This document shows positions 8,975 through 19,291 of a stretch of DNA of 64,000 bases, one piece after another. The notes beneath the pieces were generated by a model, which worked only from the letters and a program-made list of their open reading frames with translations, was not told the origin of the DNA and searched no databases. How positions within the stretch are numbered: position 1 is the stretch's first letter; each line of letters opens with the position of its first letter. This stretch comes from Hymenobacter sp. BT559 (GTDB taxonomy: Bacteria; Bacteroidota; Bacteroidia; Cytophagales; Hymenobacteraceae). The stretch covers positions 62,001-126,000 of the forward strand of contig NZ_JAGETY010000014.1 of NCBI RefSeq assembly GCF_017571525.1, in the 5' to 3' direction. The translations under genes and the position numbers were made by a program.

Positions 8975-10012
8975 CTACTCAAACACCACCGGTACTTCGA
9001 CCACCTGCGCTGCTCGGCGCCCGGCGCTGATGCCGGGCACCCAGCTAGGCCCCTCCTGCAGCAGCCGGATGGCCTCGGCATCGTAGTCGGGGCGCAGCTT
9101 GCGCACGGCCTCGGCTTGCTCAATCTTGCCATCGGCCCCGAGGTGTAGGCGCACCAGCACCCGGCCCGACTGGCGGGCGCCATCACGGCTTTCGGGCTCA
9201 AACTCGGCCGTGCCCTTTTTTAAATACTCGCGTAGCGCCGCATAGCCACCGCTAGGGGTGGCGGGCAGGGCCGGGGGGGGCGGCATGGCTGCCTTCATCC
9301 TGGCCATGGGCTCGCTCACGCGTGCTGGCGCTGCCGTGGGGGCGGCATCTTGTGTGGGCGAGGGCGTTGATACTACCTCGGCCAGCGTGGTCGAGTCGGG
9401 GGTAGCTGCCCCGCCTGGGCTGCTACCGGCCCTAGCCGGTGCCGCGCTGGGGTGCTGGCGGCCGGAGTGCGCAGCTACCGCTGGCGCCGCAGTGTGCGGG
9501 CGGTGTGGCGCCCTGGGCGCTGCAGCTGGTGGGGGCGCCACCGCAGTCACAGCTGGTGCCGGGGCTGCCGGCGCTTCAACGGGTGCTGCTGGTTGGGGCT
9601 GGCTAGCTATGGCTACCTGCGCTGGCGCCAGGTGCGTATGTTGCCGCTGCTGCCAGGCCCACCACCCACCAGCCACCAGCCCTAGTAGTAACGCTGCGGC
9701 GGCCGCCAGCTGCGGGGCTAGCCAGCGGTGGCGGCGCGGCGTGGCTACCTGCCGCGCCGGGGCTGCCTGCTGCTGTACCCGCTGGCGCAGGCGTTGGTGC
9801 AGCTGCGCCAGCGCTTGGTCGGTGGTGGCGGGCGGCGTTTGCAGCAAGCCCTCCAGGATGTCGGCGCAGCGCGAGCAGGCCAGGGTGTGCGCCTCCACCC
9901 GATGCTGGGCTGCCGGAGCCAGCGTGCCCGCCGCATACTGGCGCAGCAGCGCCACTGGCAGGTGCGGGCCGGCCGGGGCAGTGGCGTTCAGCAGCGGGTT
10001 GGTAGGCAGCAT
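8975..10012 (-). CDS. anti-sigma-like membrane protein with TonB C-terminal domain
   Basis: The N-terminus (about 20-60) has a zinc-finger-like anti-sigma pattern with HTLACSRCADILEGLL (H-x3-C-x2-C). One transmembrane segment follows (near 100-118, AAAAALLLGLVAGGWWAW), then a long Pro/Ala-rich, probably disordered periplasmic linker, and a TonB C-terminal-type domain (last 90 residues; GRVLVRLHLGADGKIEQAEAV ... DAEAIRLLQ). The gene follows an ECF sigma gene by about 93 bases on the same strand, so it most likely restrains that sigma factor, with the TonB-like tail acting in signal input or envelope contact. The substrate or signal is unknown. Confidence 0.8.
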   Translation of the reverse strand: MLPTNPLLNATAPAGPHLPVALLRQYAAGTLAPAAQHRVEAHTLACSRCADILEGLLQTPPATTDQALAQLHQRLRQRVQQQAAPARQVATPRRHRWLAPQLAAAAALLLGLVAGGWWAWQQRQHTHLAPAQVAIASQPQPAAPVEAPAAPAPAVTAVAPPPAAAPRAPHRPHTAAPAVAAHSGRQHPSAAPARAGSSPGGAATPDSTTLAEVVSTPSPTQDAAPTAAPARVSEPMARMKAAMPPPPALPATPSGGYAALREYLKKGTAEFEPESRDGARQSGRVLVRLHLGADGKIEQAEAVRKLRPDYDAEAIRLLQEGPSWVPGISAGRRAAQVVEVPVVFE

Positions 10013-10105
10013 GAGGTTGCGTTAAGAAGTGCGAATGTGGAATGAAGAATTAAAACTGTTGGGGTGCAGCACTAAGAAGCAGAGATTGGCGTGAAGGATG
10101 CTTCC

Positions 10106-10744
10106 TCATTCTTCATTGCTCATTCTTAGCCCTTTGCCAAGAGTTCGTTTGAGCATGCGGCGGCCATTTTGCAGGTGGCTTTTCACGAGGTTGAGGGCTA
10201 GCCCCGTGAGCGCTACAATCTCCTGATACGATTTTTCTTCCAAGTAAAATAACTCCAGGCAGCGCCGCTGCTCGGGCGGCAGCTGGCTGAGCGCCAACTC
10301 CAGTGCTTGCAGGTCGGCCTCGTGCTGGCTGGCTGCTTCGGCCTCGGCGTTGGCATCGGGCAGATGCCGGGCGGCGGCATTTTCCACATCGGCGGCTTCG
10401 GGCAGCAGCACCAGCGGGCCGCCACTGGCGGTGCCGCGCTGCCGGGCCCGCAGCTCCATCAGGCAAAAGTTGCGGGCTGTGGTGTAGAGCCAGGCGCCAA
10501 AGTTGTCGGGCGCGTGCGTGCGCAGCTTCACCACCAACTGCTCAAACAGCTGCATGGTGGCATCCTGGGCATCCTCATCGGGCGGGGCCAGGTAGCGGCG
10601 GCACACCGCAAACACCTCGGGCAGGTGCCGCTCGTAGAGCAGGCCTAGCGCGGCCACGTCGCCGCCCTGGCGGTAGCGGGCCAGCACCTCCTGGTCGGGG
10701 AGGGTAGCGGCAAGAGCAGGCGTGGCACGGCGACGAAACAACAC
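10106..10744 (-). CDS. ECF RNA polymerase sigma factor
   Basis: A sigma-70 family ECF factor. Region 2 (YERHLPEVFAVCRRYL...AQDATMQLFEQLV, then FGAWLYTTARNFCLMELR) and region 4 (LSQLPPEQRRCLELFYLEEKSYQEIVALTGLALNLVKSHLQNGRRML) are clear, with a variable linker between them. The longest frame would start at TTG 10783, which lies inside the T-run of the preceding gene's terminator, so GTG at 10744 (VLFRRRATPAL) is preferred; no ATG is available. It is followed by the anti-sigma-like gene and is probably co-transcribed with it. Confidence 0.88.
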   Translation of the reverse strand: MLFRRRATPALAATLPDQEVLARYRQGGDVAALGLLYERHLPEVFAVCRRYLAPPDEDAQDATMQLFEQLVVKLRTHAPDNFGAWLYTTARNFCLMELRARQRGTASGGPLVLLPEAADVENAAARHLPDANAEAEAASQHEADLQALELALSQLPPEQRRCLELFYLEEKSYQEIVALTGLALNLVKSHLQNGRRMLKRTLGKGLRMSNEE

Positions 10745-10781
10745 GGCAGCAAAATACGCCCGCCTGGCCCGATTGGCGCAC

Positions 10782-10810
10782 AAAAAAGCCCGCGCCGGGG
10801 GCGCGGGCTT
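10782..10810 (-). terminator. rho-independent terminator
   Basis: Stem AAGCCCGCGCC/GGCGCGGGCTT with a T-run on the minus strand, just downstream of the 116-residue lipoprotein gene. Confidence 0.85.
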
Positions 10811-10829
10811 TCGCTAGGGCAGGTGCAGC

Positions 10830-11180
10830 CTACTTCTGGGCAGCAGCCTTCATGTTCTCTTTGGTCTGGTGAGCCGACTTGGCGGCAGCGTCGCCCATGG
10901 CATTCATTTTGTCGCCGGCAGCGTCCATTTTAGCATCCATCTTGGCGCCGGCTTCCTTGGCGTTCATTTTGGCGCGGTCGGCAGCGGCATCCATCTTATC
11001 GCCGGCGGCGTCCATTTTAGCATCCATCTTGGCACCTACTGAGTCAGCGCTGGGGGTGGTTACCTCGGTGGTCGTGGTGGTCGTGCCGTCGGCATTCGCG
11101 GTTTTAGTGGTGTCGGTCGAGCAAGCGGTGAAGCTCAGGGCCACGGCAGCGGCAAACAGGGTTTTGAGCGAAGTAGTCAT
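10830..11180 (-). CDS. small repeat-rich lipoprotein
   Basis: A 116-residue protein with a lipoprotein signal (lipobox FTACS, Cys near 20), a Thr-rich linker and a helical repeat region in which AKMDAKMDAAGDKM occurs twice. The underlying DNA also contains a near-identical duplication of about 38 bases (about 10913-10950 and 11000-11037). The pattern resembles amphipathic, LEA- or apolipoprotein-like helices of stress-related proteins, but no function can be assigned. It ends in a strong terminator and is monocistronic. Confidence 0.75.
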   Translation of the reverse strand: MTTSLKTLFAAAVALSFTACSTDTTKTANADGTTTTTTEVTTPSADSVGAKMDAKMDAAGDKMDAAADRAKMNAKEAGAKMDAKMDAAGDKMNAMGDAAAKSAHQTKENMKAAAQK

Positions 11181-11318
11181 GATTGAAAAGGGAGTGGGTG
11201 GTGAAACTGTCCACCTTAATTGGCTTGCGCCCTAAAAGGTAACCTTTGGCCAGGGGCTGCCAACTAACTTTTTAGGGCTGGGCCAAGTATAGCCAGCTAA
11301 TCTATTCTTTCCCCGCTC

Positions 11319-11720
11319 ATGGACTCTACTGCCTCCACCCCACATACCCCGCCCACGCCCGAAGTTCAGCTGCACGTCAGTGATGAGCAGAGCACGGCCT
11401 TGCTTACCGATACCCTCAACCTGCTCGGCCAGGGCCTGCCCAACGCCGACGGCGCCACCGGCCAGCGCGAGCTGGAGCGCTGGGAAACGGTGCTGGCCGC
11501 CAGCGACCGCCCCGGCCTGGCCAAGATAAAGCAGGAAGTAAGCCTGCTGCGCCAGATGCTAAGCTCCAGCGACACCCAAAGCCACGAGGTGGCCGAGGTG
11601 CTGGCCAGCCTCGGGGCCGAAGCCAGCAAAGTAGCCGAAGAGTCGGCTAATGGCTACTCGCCCGCCCTGCAAAACCTGAGCAAAGTGCTGATTAAAGCCA
11701 GCAACCTGCTCTCCCGTTAG
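11319..11720 (+). CDS. hypothetical protein, 133 residues
   Basis: I do not recognise a family. The N-terminal 20 residues are Pro/Thr-rich and probably disordered; the rest is helical (SLLRQMLSS, EVAEVLASLGAEASKVAEES, ALQNLSKVLIKASNLL) with no membrane segment. Codon use matches the neighbours. A hairpin follows the stop. Confidence 0.65.
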   Translation: MDSTASTPHTPPTPEVQLHVSDEQSTALLTDTLNLLGQGLPNADGATGQRELERWETVLAASDRPGLAKIKQEVSLLRQMLSSSDTQSHEVAEVLASLGAEASKVAEESANGYSPALQNLSKVLIKASNLLSR

Positions 11721-11736
11721 CATTTAGCCTTTGTTT

Positions 11737-11784
11737 ACAATGGCTGCCGGCCTTTCGCTTAAGCGGAGGGCTGGCAGCCATTGT
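11737..11784. terminator. hairpin between two + strand genes
   Basis: Arms ACAATGGCTGCC (11737-11748) and GGCAGCCATTGT (11773-11784), with further pairing inside. It lies just after the 133-residue gene, with no T-run. Confidence 0.65.
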
Positions 11785-11834
11785 GCGTTTCGCGGCCGGC
11801 TAGCCGACCTTTGCGGCTGCAAGTAGCCCCGCCT

Positions 11835-12866
11835 ATGATTACCCTCTACGACCCCTTCGAGGGGATGCAGTTTGGCCCCGGCCGCTGCTTTCTTACTGGC
11901 CAGCCCGTGACGGAGGCCGATACTATTCCGGTGTTTGCCGACTGGCTGCAAGGCACTTACGGCCTGGCCGAGCGCCCCCTCTATTTGCTCGACCAGAGCC
12001 AGACCACCTACGGTGCCCTGCGCCTGCCGCTAGCCCCCGCGCTGCGCCCGCGCCTCGACGCGCTGGAGGCCGAAGTGCAGGCTGCCGCCCAGGCCGGCCC
12101 CGCCGCGCTACGCGCCCTGCCGCCCGACCGCCTATGGCAGTGGCTGGGCAAAATGTTCTACGGCATCTTTGTCACGGAGCTTATTCAGCAGCAGGAGCCC
12201 CTCATCAAGCCGCAGTACCCGCTAGCTGAGAATGTGCAGCTAGTGCAGCGGTTTCGAGCGTTTTTTCAGCTGTTGCAGGGCCTGCGCGTGCCCACCGACT
12301 ATGCCGACTTTGTGCCCGGCTCGGTGTTCGTGCTCGAAGCCGATAGCGCTTATGATGCCCCGGCTTTTGAGCTCGATGATGACTTGAATACTTTGGTTAT
12401 GAGTGTAAAGCTTGGGCAGGCCGTCATAGTAGGTACGCTCGTAGATATCGGGTTTATTGGCCAGGCCATGCGCCAGGTCTATGCCGATGCCCAGCGCCCG
12501 CTGCACCCGGCGCAAGTGGCTGAGTTTAAGGCCCGCGCCTACTACGGGGCTTACCTGCTAGCCGTGGTGCCCGACATCTATCCGCGGCGCCCCACGCCCG
12601 CCGATGCGCCCGGCGCCGAGCTGGTGCTCGATGCCCTGGTGGACGACGTGACCTCGACCATTTTCAACCCCTGGGAAAACCTCGCCTATGGCCACACCCT
12701 CGCGGGCTTGTGGCCGCGCTGGGGCCTCACCGAAGCCCAGATTCTGGCCAATCCGTTTCAGCCGCTGAGCCTGCTCTACGATGCCGCCAGCCAGCCGCAG
12801 CCGGCCGCCGCTGCGGCCGAGCAGCTAGCCGTGCTGGCCTATCAAAATAAAACCCAGCCTAACTAA
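11835..12866 (+). CDS. hypothetical protein, 343 residues
   Basis: A cytoplasmic-looking protein of unknown function; ATG at 11835 is preferred (MITLYDPFEGMQFG) over an upstream frame extension overlapping the preceding hairpin. Visible features are the N-terminal FGPGRCFLTGQPVTE turn, aromatic-rich helices (WQWLGKMFYGIFVTELI, VQRFRAFFQLLQGL) and a Pro/Ala-rich tail. It has no signal peptide, membrane segment or catalytic motif I can name. A terminator follows. Confidence 0.7.
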   Translation: MITLYDPFEGMQFGPGRCFLTGQPVTEADTIPVFADWLQGTYGLAERPLYLLDQSQTTYGALRLPLAPALRPRLDALEAEVQAAAQAGPAALRALPPDRLWQWLGKMFYGIFVTELIQQQEPLIKPQYPLAENVQLVQRFRAFFQLLQGLRVPTDYADFVPGSVFVLEADSAYDAPAFELDDDLNTLVMSVKLGQAVIVGTLVDIGFIGQAMRQVYADAQRPLHPAQVAEFKARAYYGAYLLAVVPDIYPRRPTPADAPGAELVLDALVDDVTSTIFNPWENLAYGHTLAGLWPRWGLTEAQILANPFQPLSLLYDAASQPQPAAAAAEQLAVLAYQNKTQPN

Positions 12867-12904
12867 CGTATACCGAACGGCTAGCCCGCCCTGCCCGTAT
12901 GCCA

Positions 12905-12937
12905 AACCCCGGCCTTGCTTTTCAGGCCGGGGTTTTT
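12905..12937 (+). terminator. rho-independent terminator
   Basis: AACCCCGGCCT stem, short loop, AGGCCGGGGTTTTT with T-run; ends the transcript of the 343-residue gene. Confidence 0.88.
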
Positions 12938-12951
12938 CATTCCTTTTCCAC

Positions 12952-14136
12952 ATGACTATGCGTTCTGCTTTCTCTCCCCTTTACGCCGCGGCGGCCGGCC
13001 TGCTGCTGGCGGGCTGCAACTCGGGCACCTCAACAGCCGACAAGCCGCGCGGTACTATCCCCGCCGACTCGACCGCCGCGCACGTGCCGGCCCCGGTACC
13101 GGCCAACTCGCCGCTTACCATCGTAGCCGAGATTACCGACCCGCAGGTGACGGGGGTGGCCGTGGCGCCGGGCGGCAAGGTGTTCGCCTTTTCGCCGCGC
13201 TGGGACTTCAACCCCACCTACCCCGTGGCCGTGGTGGGGCCTAGCAATACGCTCACGCCGTACCCGGACGCTGGCTGGTGCATGTGGAACGACTCGGTAC
13301 GGAACGAGCCCATGAAGCACTGGATTTGCCCGCAGGCTGGCTACGTCGATAAGCAGGGTATGCTCTGGATTATTGACCCAGCCGCGCCCGGGCTCAAGGT
13401 GACGGTGCCCGGCGGCGTGAAGCTGGTCAAAACCGACCCCAAGACCAATAAGGTGCTGCAAACCATCCCGTTTCCCGAGAGCGTAGCCCCGCGCCACTCG
13501 TACCTCAATGATGTGCGCATCGACCTGCAAAACAACTATGCCTACCTCACCGACTCGGGTACCGGGGCGCTGGTAGTGGTTGATTTAAAAACCACCAAGT
13601 CGCGCCAGCTGCTAGCAAAGCAGCCGTCCACCTTGCCTGATAAGGGCTTTATTACCAAGGCCCAGGGCAAGGCGCTCTATGACCCCATGGGCAAGCCCGG
13701 CCAGTTCAAAGCCGATGGCATTGCGCTGAGCGCCGACAACCAGTACCTCTACTACCGCGCCTTGTCGGGCCACTCGCTCTACCGCATCAAAACCGCCGTG
13801 CTGCGCGATGCGGCCCTGAGCGCCACCCAGGTACAAGCCGCCGTAGAAAAGCTGCCCGACGCCCCCGCCTGCGACGGCATGGAGCTCGACAGCAAAAACA
13901 ACCTGTACCTCACCAATTTCGAAGAGGGCGCCATCCTGCGTCGCACGCCCGATGGCAAAATCGAGACTGTGGTGAAGGAACAGCGCCTCGAATGGCCCGA
14001 TACCTTCGCCTGGGACCCCGATGGCAATAATATCTACTTCACCACTTCAGCCATCCACAAAATGCCGAATTGGAACAAGGGCGTAGGTCAGCCCCGCGAG
14101 CCGTTCCGCATCTACAAAATGGCATTGGCTAAATAG
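12952..14136 (+). CDS. MRJP/yellow-like (SMP-30 fold) lipoprotein
   Basis: A 394-residue lipoprotein (lipobox LLAGC, Cys near 22) with a six-bladed beta-propeller of the major royal jelly protein/L-dopachrome tautomerase-related group. Family marks: the early blade VTGVAVAPGGKVFAFSPRWD, the NDVRIDLQNNYAYLTDSGTGALVVVDL block, and DGMELDSKNNLYLTNFEEGAI. In bacteria the substrate is generally unknown. The start could be ATG 12952 or ATG 12958. The stop directly abuts the stop of the convergent 3D-domain gene. Confidence 0.82.
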   Translation: MTMRSAFSPLYAAAAGLLLAGCNSGTSTADKPRGTIPADSTAAHVPAPVPANSPLTIVAEITDPQVTGVAVAPGGKVFAFSPRWDFNPTYPVAVVGPSNTLTPYPDAGWCMWNDSVRNEPMKHWICPQAGYVDKQGMLWIIDPAAPGLKVTVPGGVKLVKTDPKTNKVLQTIPFPESVAPRHSYLNDVRIDLQNNYAYLTDSGTGALVVVDLKTTKSRQLLAKQPSTLPDKGFITKAQGKALYDPMGKPGQFKADGIALSADNQYLYYRALSGHSLYRIKTAVLRDAALSATQVQAAVEKLPDAPACDGMELDSKNNLYLTNFEEGAILRRTPDGKIETVVKEQRLEWPDTFAWDPDGNNIYFTTSAIHKMPNWNKGVGQPREPFRIYKMALAK

Positions 14137-14877
14137 CTAGCCCGCCTGCTGCCGGCTCAGCCGCCGAGACGGATGACTGGCAACGGATTTGGACACATGA
14201 TGCCCCGGCCGGGCGTGAGTCGCAGCAGTGGCTTGCGCCCGGCTTTTGCGTGGGGCCTGGGCTAGCCGCAGCTTGGCCCCCGGGGCAAGTATGTGCAGCT
14301 TTTCGCGGCGGTGCGTAAGAATGTCGATGCGGTGGCGGTAGCGTCGGTTCATGGTGTCGTGCACCGTGTACACGCCGTCGAGCTGCGGCGAAACCCCGCC
14401 TACCTGCACCTTATCGCCGTAGTCGAACTTGCCACCGCCACGCTTCAGCAAGTCGGGCGAGAGGGCTAGCCAGCGCGTGTGGCTGCCGTAGTGCGGCCGA
14501 ATACGCGAGTTGTCAGCCGTGATGAATGGGCTGGAATCAGTTTGCCGGGCTACTGCCTGGTACACGGTGGCCGTGACGGTGTAGGCGCGGCCGCCGAGCC
14601 GCCGGGCCGGGCGGCGGTGCTGGGCTGTGAGGTGGCTGTGCCTAGCTGCCGCGCGGGGCTTGCGATGCTTAGTTACTGCCGAGTGCGTTACTAAATGTCG
14701 CGAAGCTGCACCATGCTTAGCAACAGCCGCTCTCTCACGCTTGGGCTTAGCTGCATGAGGCCGTCGGCTGGCCGCGCTGGCGGCCCGCTGCCCACCACGC
14801 GTAGAGGGGTGGCGCGAAGCTGCATTCGCAGCTGTAGTGAGTAATAAGAAGACTATCAGCGCTTTAATATCGGCCAT
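14137..14877 (-). CDS. 3D-domain (RlpA-like barrel) exported protein, copy 1
   Basis: Start chosen at ATG 14877 (MADIKALIVFLLL, a signal peptide), not the longer frame. A very basic low-complexity region rich in Arg/His/Lys follows (about 20-85), then a conserved domain of about 110 residues: YTVTATVYQAVARQTDSSPF, ADNSRI, LALSPDLLKRGGGKFDYGD, GVYTVHDTMNRRYRHRIDI. The YTVTATxY start and the D(T/S)MNxR ending are those of 3D/double-psi barrel domains, whose conserved Asp residues act in peptidoglycan lytic transglycosylases of the MltA/YuiC type. Cell-wall remodelling is therefore likely. The next gene upstream is a paralogue. Confidence 0.8.
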   Translation of the reverse strand: MADIKALIVFLLLTTAANAASRHPSTRGGQRAASAASRRPHAAKPKRERAAVAKHGAASRHLVTHSAVTKHRKPRAAARHSHLTAQHRRPARRLGGRAYTVTATVYQAVARQTDSSPFITADNSRIRPHYGSHTRWLALSPDLLKRGGGKFDYGDKVQVGGVSPQLDGVYTVHDTMNRRYRHRIDILTHRREKLHILAPGAKLRLAQAPRKSRAQATAATHARPGHHVSKSVASHPSRRLSRQQAG

Positions 14878-15084
14878 TAGTTGCTTGTTAAGTGCTGCAA
14901 AGCGGCCTGCATATGAGGGCCAAGGGAAAGTGTAGTGCAAGACCTAACACCCCAAATGGCCCGGTACGTTCGCTTCGTGTGCTCCAGCAGCACCAATAAG
15001 TACTAAGCAGCACCCACGGCTTGCAACAAAACGCTGCTTTGCATTAAGGGCCTGCGCTAGCCTTGCATCCTGCTCCGCATTGTC

Positions 15085-15768
15085 TTAGAAGGTGGCGCTG
15101 GCAAAGTAGTCTACCCGCTTTTTATCGCCTCCGATAGCCAGGAAGTCGGGGCTGCTAGCCCGGGTAGCTGCGCCACTGCGAAGCCGGGCTAGCGAAGTAG
15201 CGCGCGCCGTGCTCACATTGTGGGAAGAGTCGGCAGAAGAGGTGGCCGCAACGAGCTGAATTTTAACGTTTTTAGTGTATATATCTATTTTTTCGCGCAC
15301 GTGCGTCAGGATATCCATGCAGTGATGGTGCCGTCGGTTCATGGTATCGTGTATCGTATACACGCCGTCGAGCTGCGGCGAAATACCGCTTACCACCACT
15401 TGGTCGCCGTATTGAAAATCGCCGCCCCAGCGGGCCAGCAGGTCGCGCGACAGGGCCATCCAGCGCGTCTTGCTACTATAATGCGGCTTGATGTCAGAAT
15501 TGTCGGCCGTCACAAACGGCTCATCGTCAGTCTGATTCTCAACTGGTTGGTAGGCCGTAGCCGTGACGGTATATACCAGGGTCTTTGCCGTTTCCTTCTT
15601 GCGGGCAGTGCGCGTAGCCGGCCAGTGCGTAAGGCTTTTGCCTTCCGTGGCCAAAAAAATGGTCATGCTGGACGTCGGCTCACCAGGGGCAGGGGTAGTA
15701 GGGTGATGGGCTACACTTAGCGTTGCTGCCGCCAGTAGTAGGTTGGTTATCAGTTTTGCATGCTCCAT
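15085..15768 (-). CDS. 3D-domain (RlpA-like barrel) exported protein, copy 2
   Basis: A paralogue of the neighbouring copy 1, with a signal-like N-terminus (MEHAKLITNLLLAAATLSV) and the same domain: YTVTATAYQPVENQTDDEPF, TADNSDIKPHYSSKTRWMAL, then GVYTIHDTMNRRHHHCMDIL. The linker before the domain is less basic and the C-terminal tail is unrelated, so the copies have diverged outside the catalytic fold. Tandem arrangement with a 207-base gap suggests local duplication. The role is probably in peptidoglycan processing, as inferred for copy 1. Confidence 0.8.
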   Translation of the reverse strand: MEHAKLITNLLLAAATLSVAHHPTTPAPGEPTSSMTIFLATEGKSLTHWPATRTARKKETAKTLVYTVTATAYQPVENQTDDEPFVTADNSDIKPHYSSKTRWMALSRDLLARWGGDFQYGDQVVVSGISPQLDGVYTIHDTMNRRHHHCMDILTHVREKIDIYTKNVKIQLVAATSSADSSHNVSTARATSLARLRSGAATRASSPDFLAIGGDKKRVDYFASATF

Positions 15769-16171
15769 CAGTTAAATGGTTAGTTGACCGCCATTTATGC
15801 CTGGCGTTTTGGGCCACTGCCAGTAGGGGCAGAAAGTCCTTAACAGTGAATCAGATGCAATGGTTGTCAGCTAAGCCGATTGTCCAATATTACTAAACGC
15901 TTGTGGCTAATAGGGGCAGGCTGGTCTTAGAAAATTATACTATTTCTTGAATAAGTCATGTTGAGTTTGCTGGCCGTTGAGTATCTCATATAAATTCCTT
16001 GTATTTTACGTAGTGCCGAAATTCATACTTGAAAACGCCATCTATTCGTCGCTATCCTCGTTAAATTAGCCGTTCTGAAGAATGCGAGCAAAAATTTTAT
16101 AAAACAATTACTTGTCTATCAAACGAATTTGTGTAACCGAATGTAAGTTTTCTGCTTATTGCCAGTTACTT

Positions 16172-16179
16172 TACTTTTG
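16172..16179 (+). promoter_or_regulatory. sucA promoter -7 element
   Basis: TACTTTTG, exact TAnnTTTG match, 34 bases before the sucA ATG. The -33 region (TTTTCTG) is weak. The whole gap 15769-16213 is AT-rich and holds no gene; it is the divergent promoter region of the 3D-domain gene and sucA. Confidence 0.6.
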
Positions 16180-16213
16180 CGCCTAATCAGACTGTCTTTT
16201 TCAAATTCCCGTC

Positions 16214-19141
<2,928 letters not shown>

Positions 19142-19164
19142 GCCCTCCTTCCGTATCCAATACG

Positions 19165-19205
19165 TTCGCCGTGGCTGGCCTCTCCGCTAGGGTAGCCACG
19201 GCGAA
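19165..19205. terminator. hairpin between sucA and sucB
   Basis: TTCGCCGTGGCT (19165-19176) and AGCCACGGCGAA (19194-19205) form a 12-base perfect stem. Without a T-run it may attenuate or protect the transcript rather than end it. Confidence 0.6.
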
Positions 19206-19291
19206 ATAGTCTTCCTTACTTACGTTTTAGCAGTCGGCGGTCTGGCGTCCAGCGCCGTTTCTTTGCCTACAATACCCTCTGCCATCTTCTC

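Noticed and set aside
10745..10783. TTG-started extension of the ECF sigma factor
   Set aside because: It starts inside the T-run of the preceding terminator; a start at GTG 10744 fits better.
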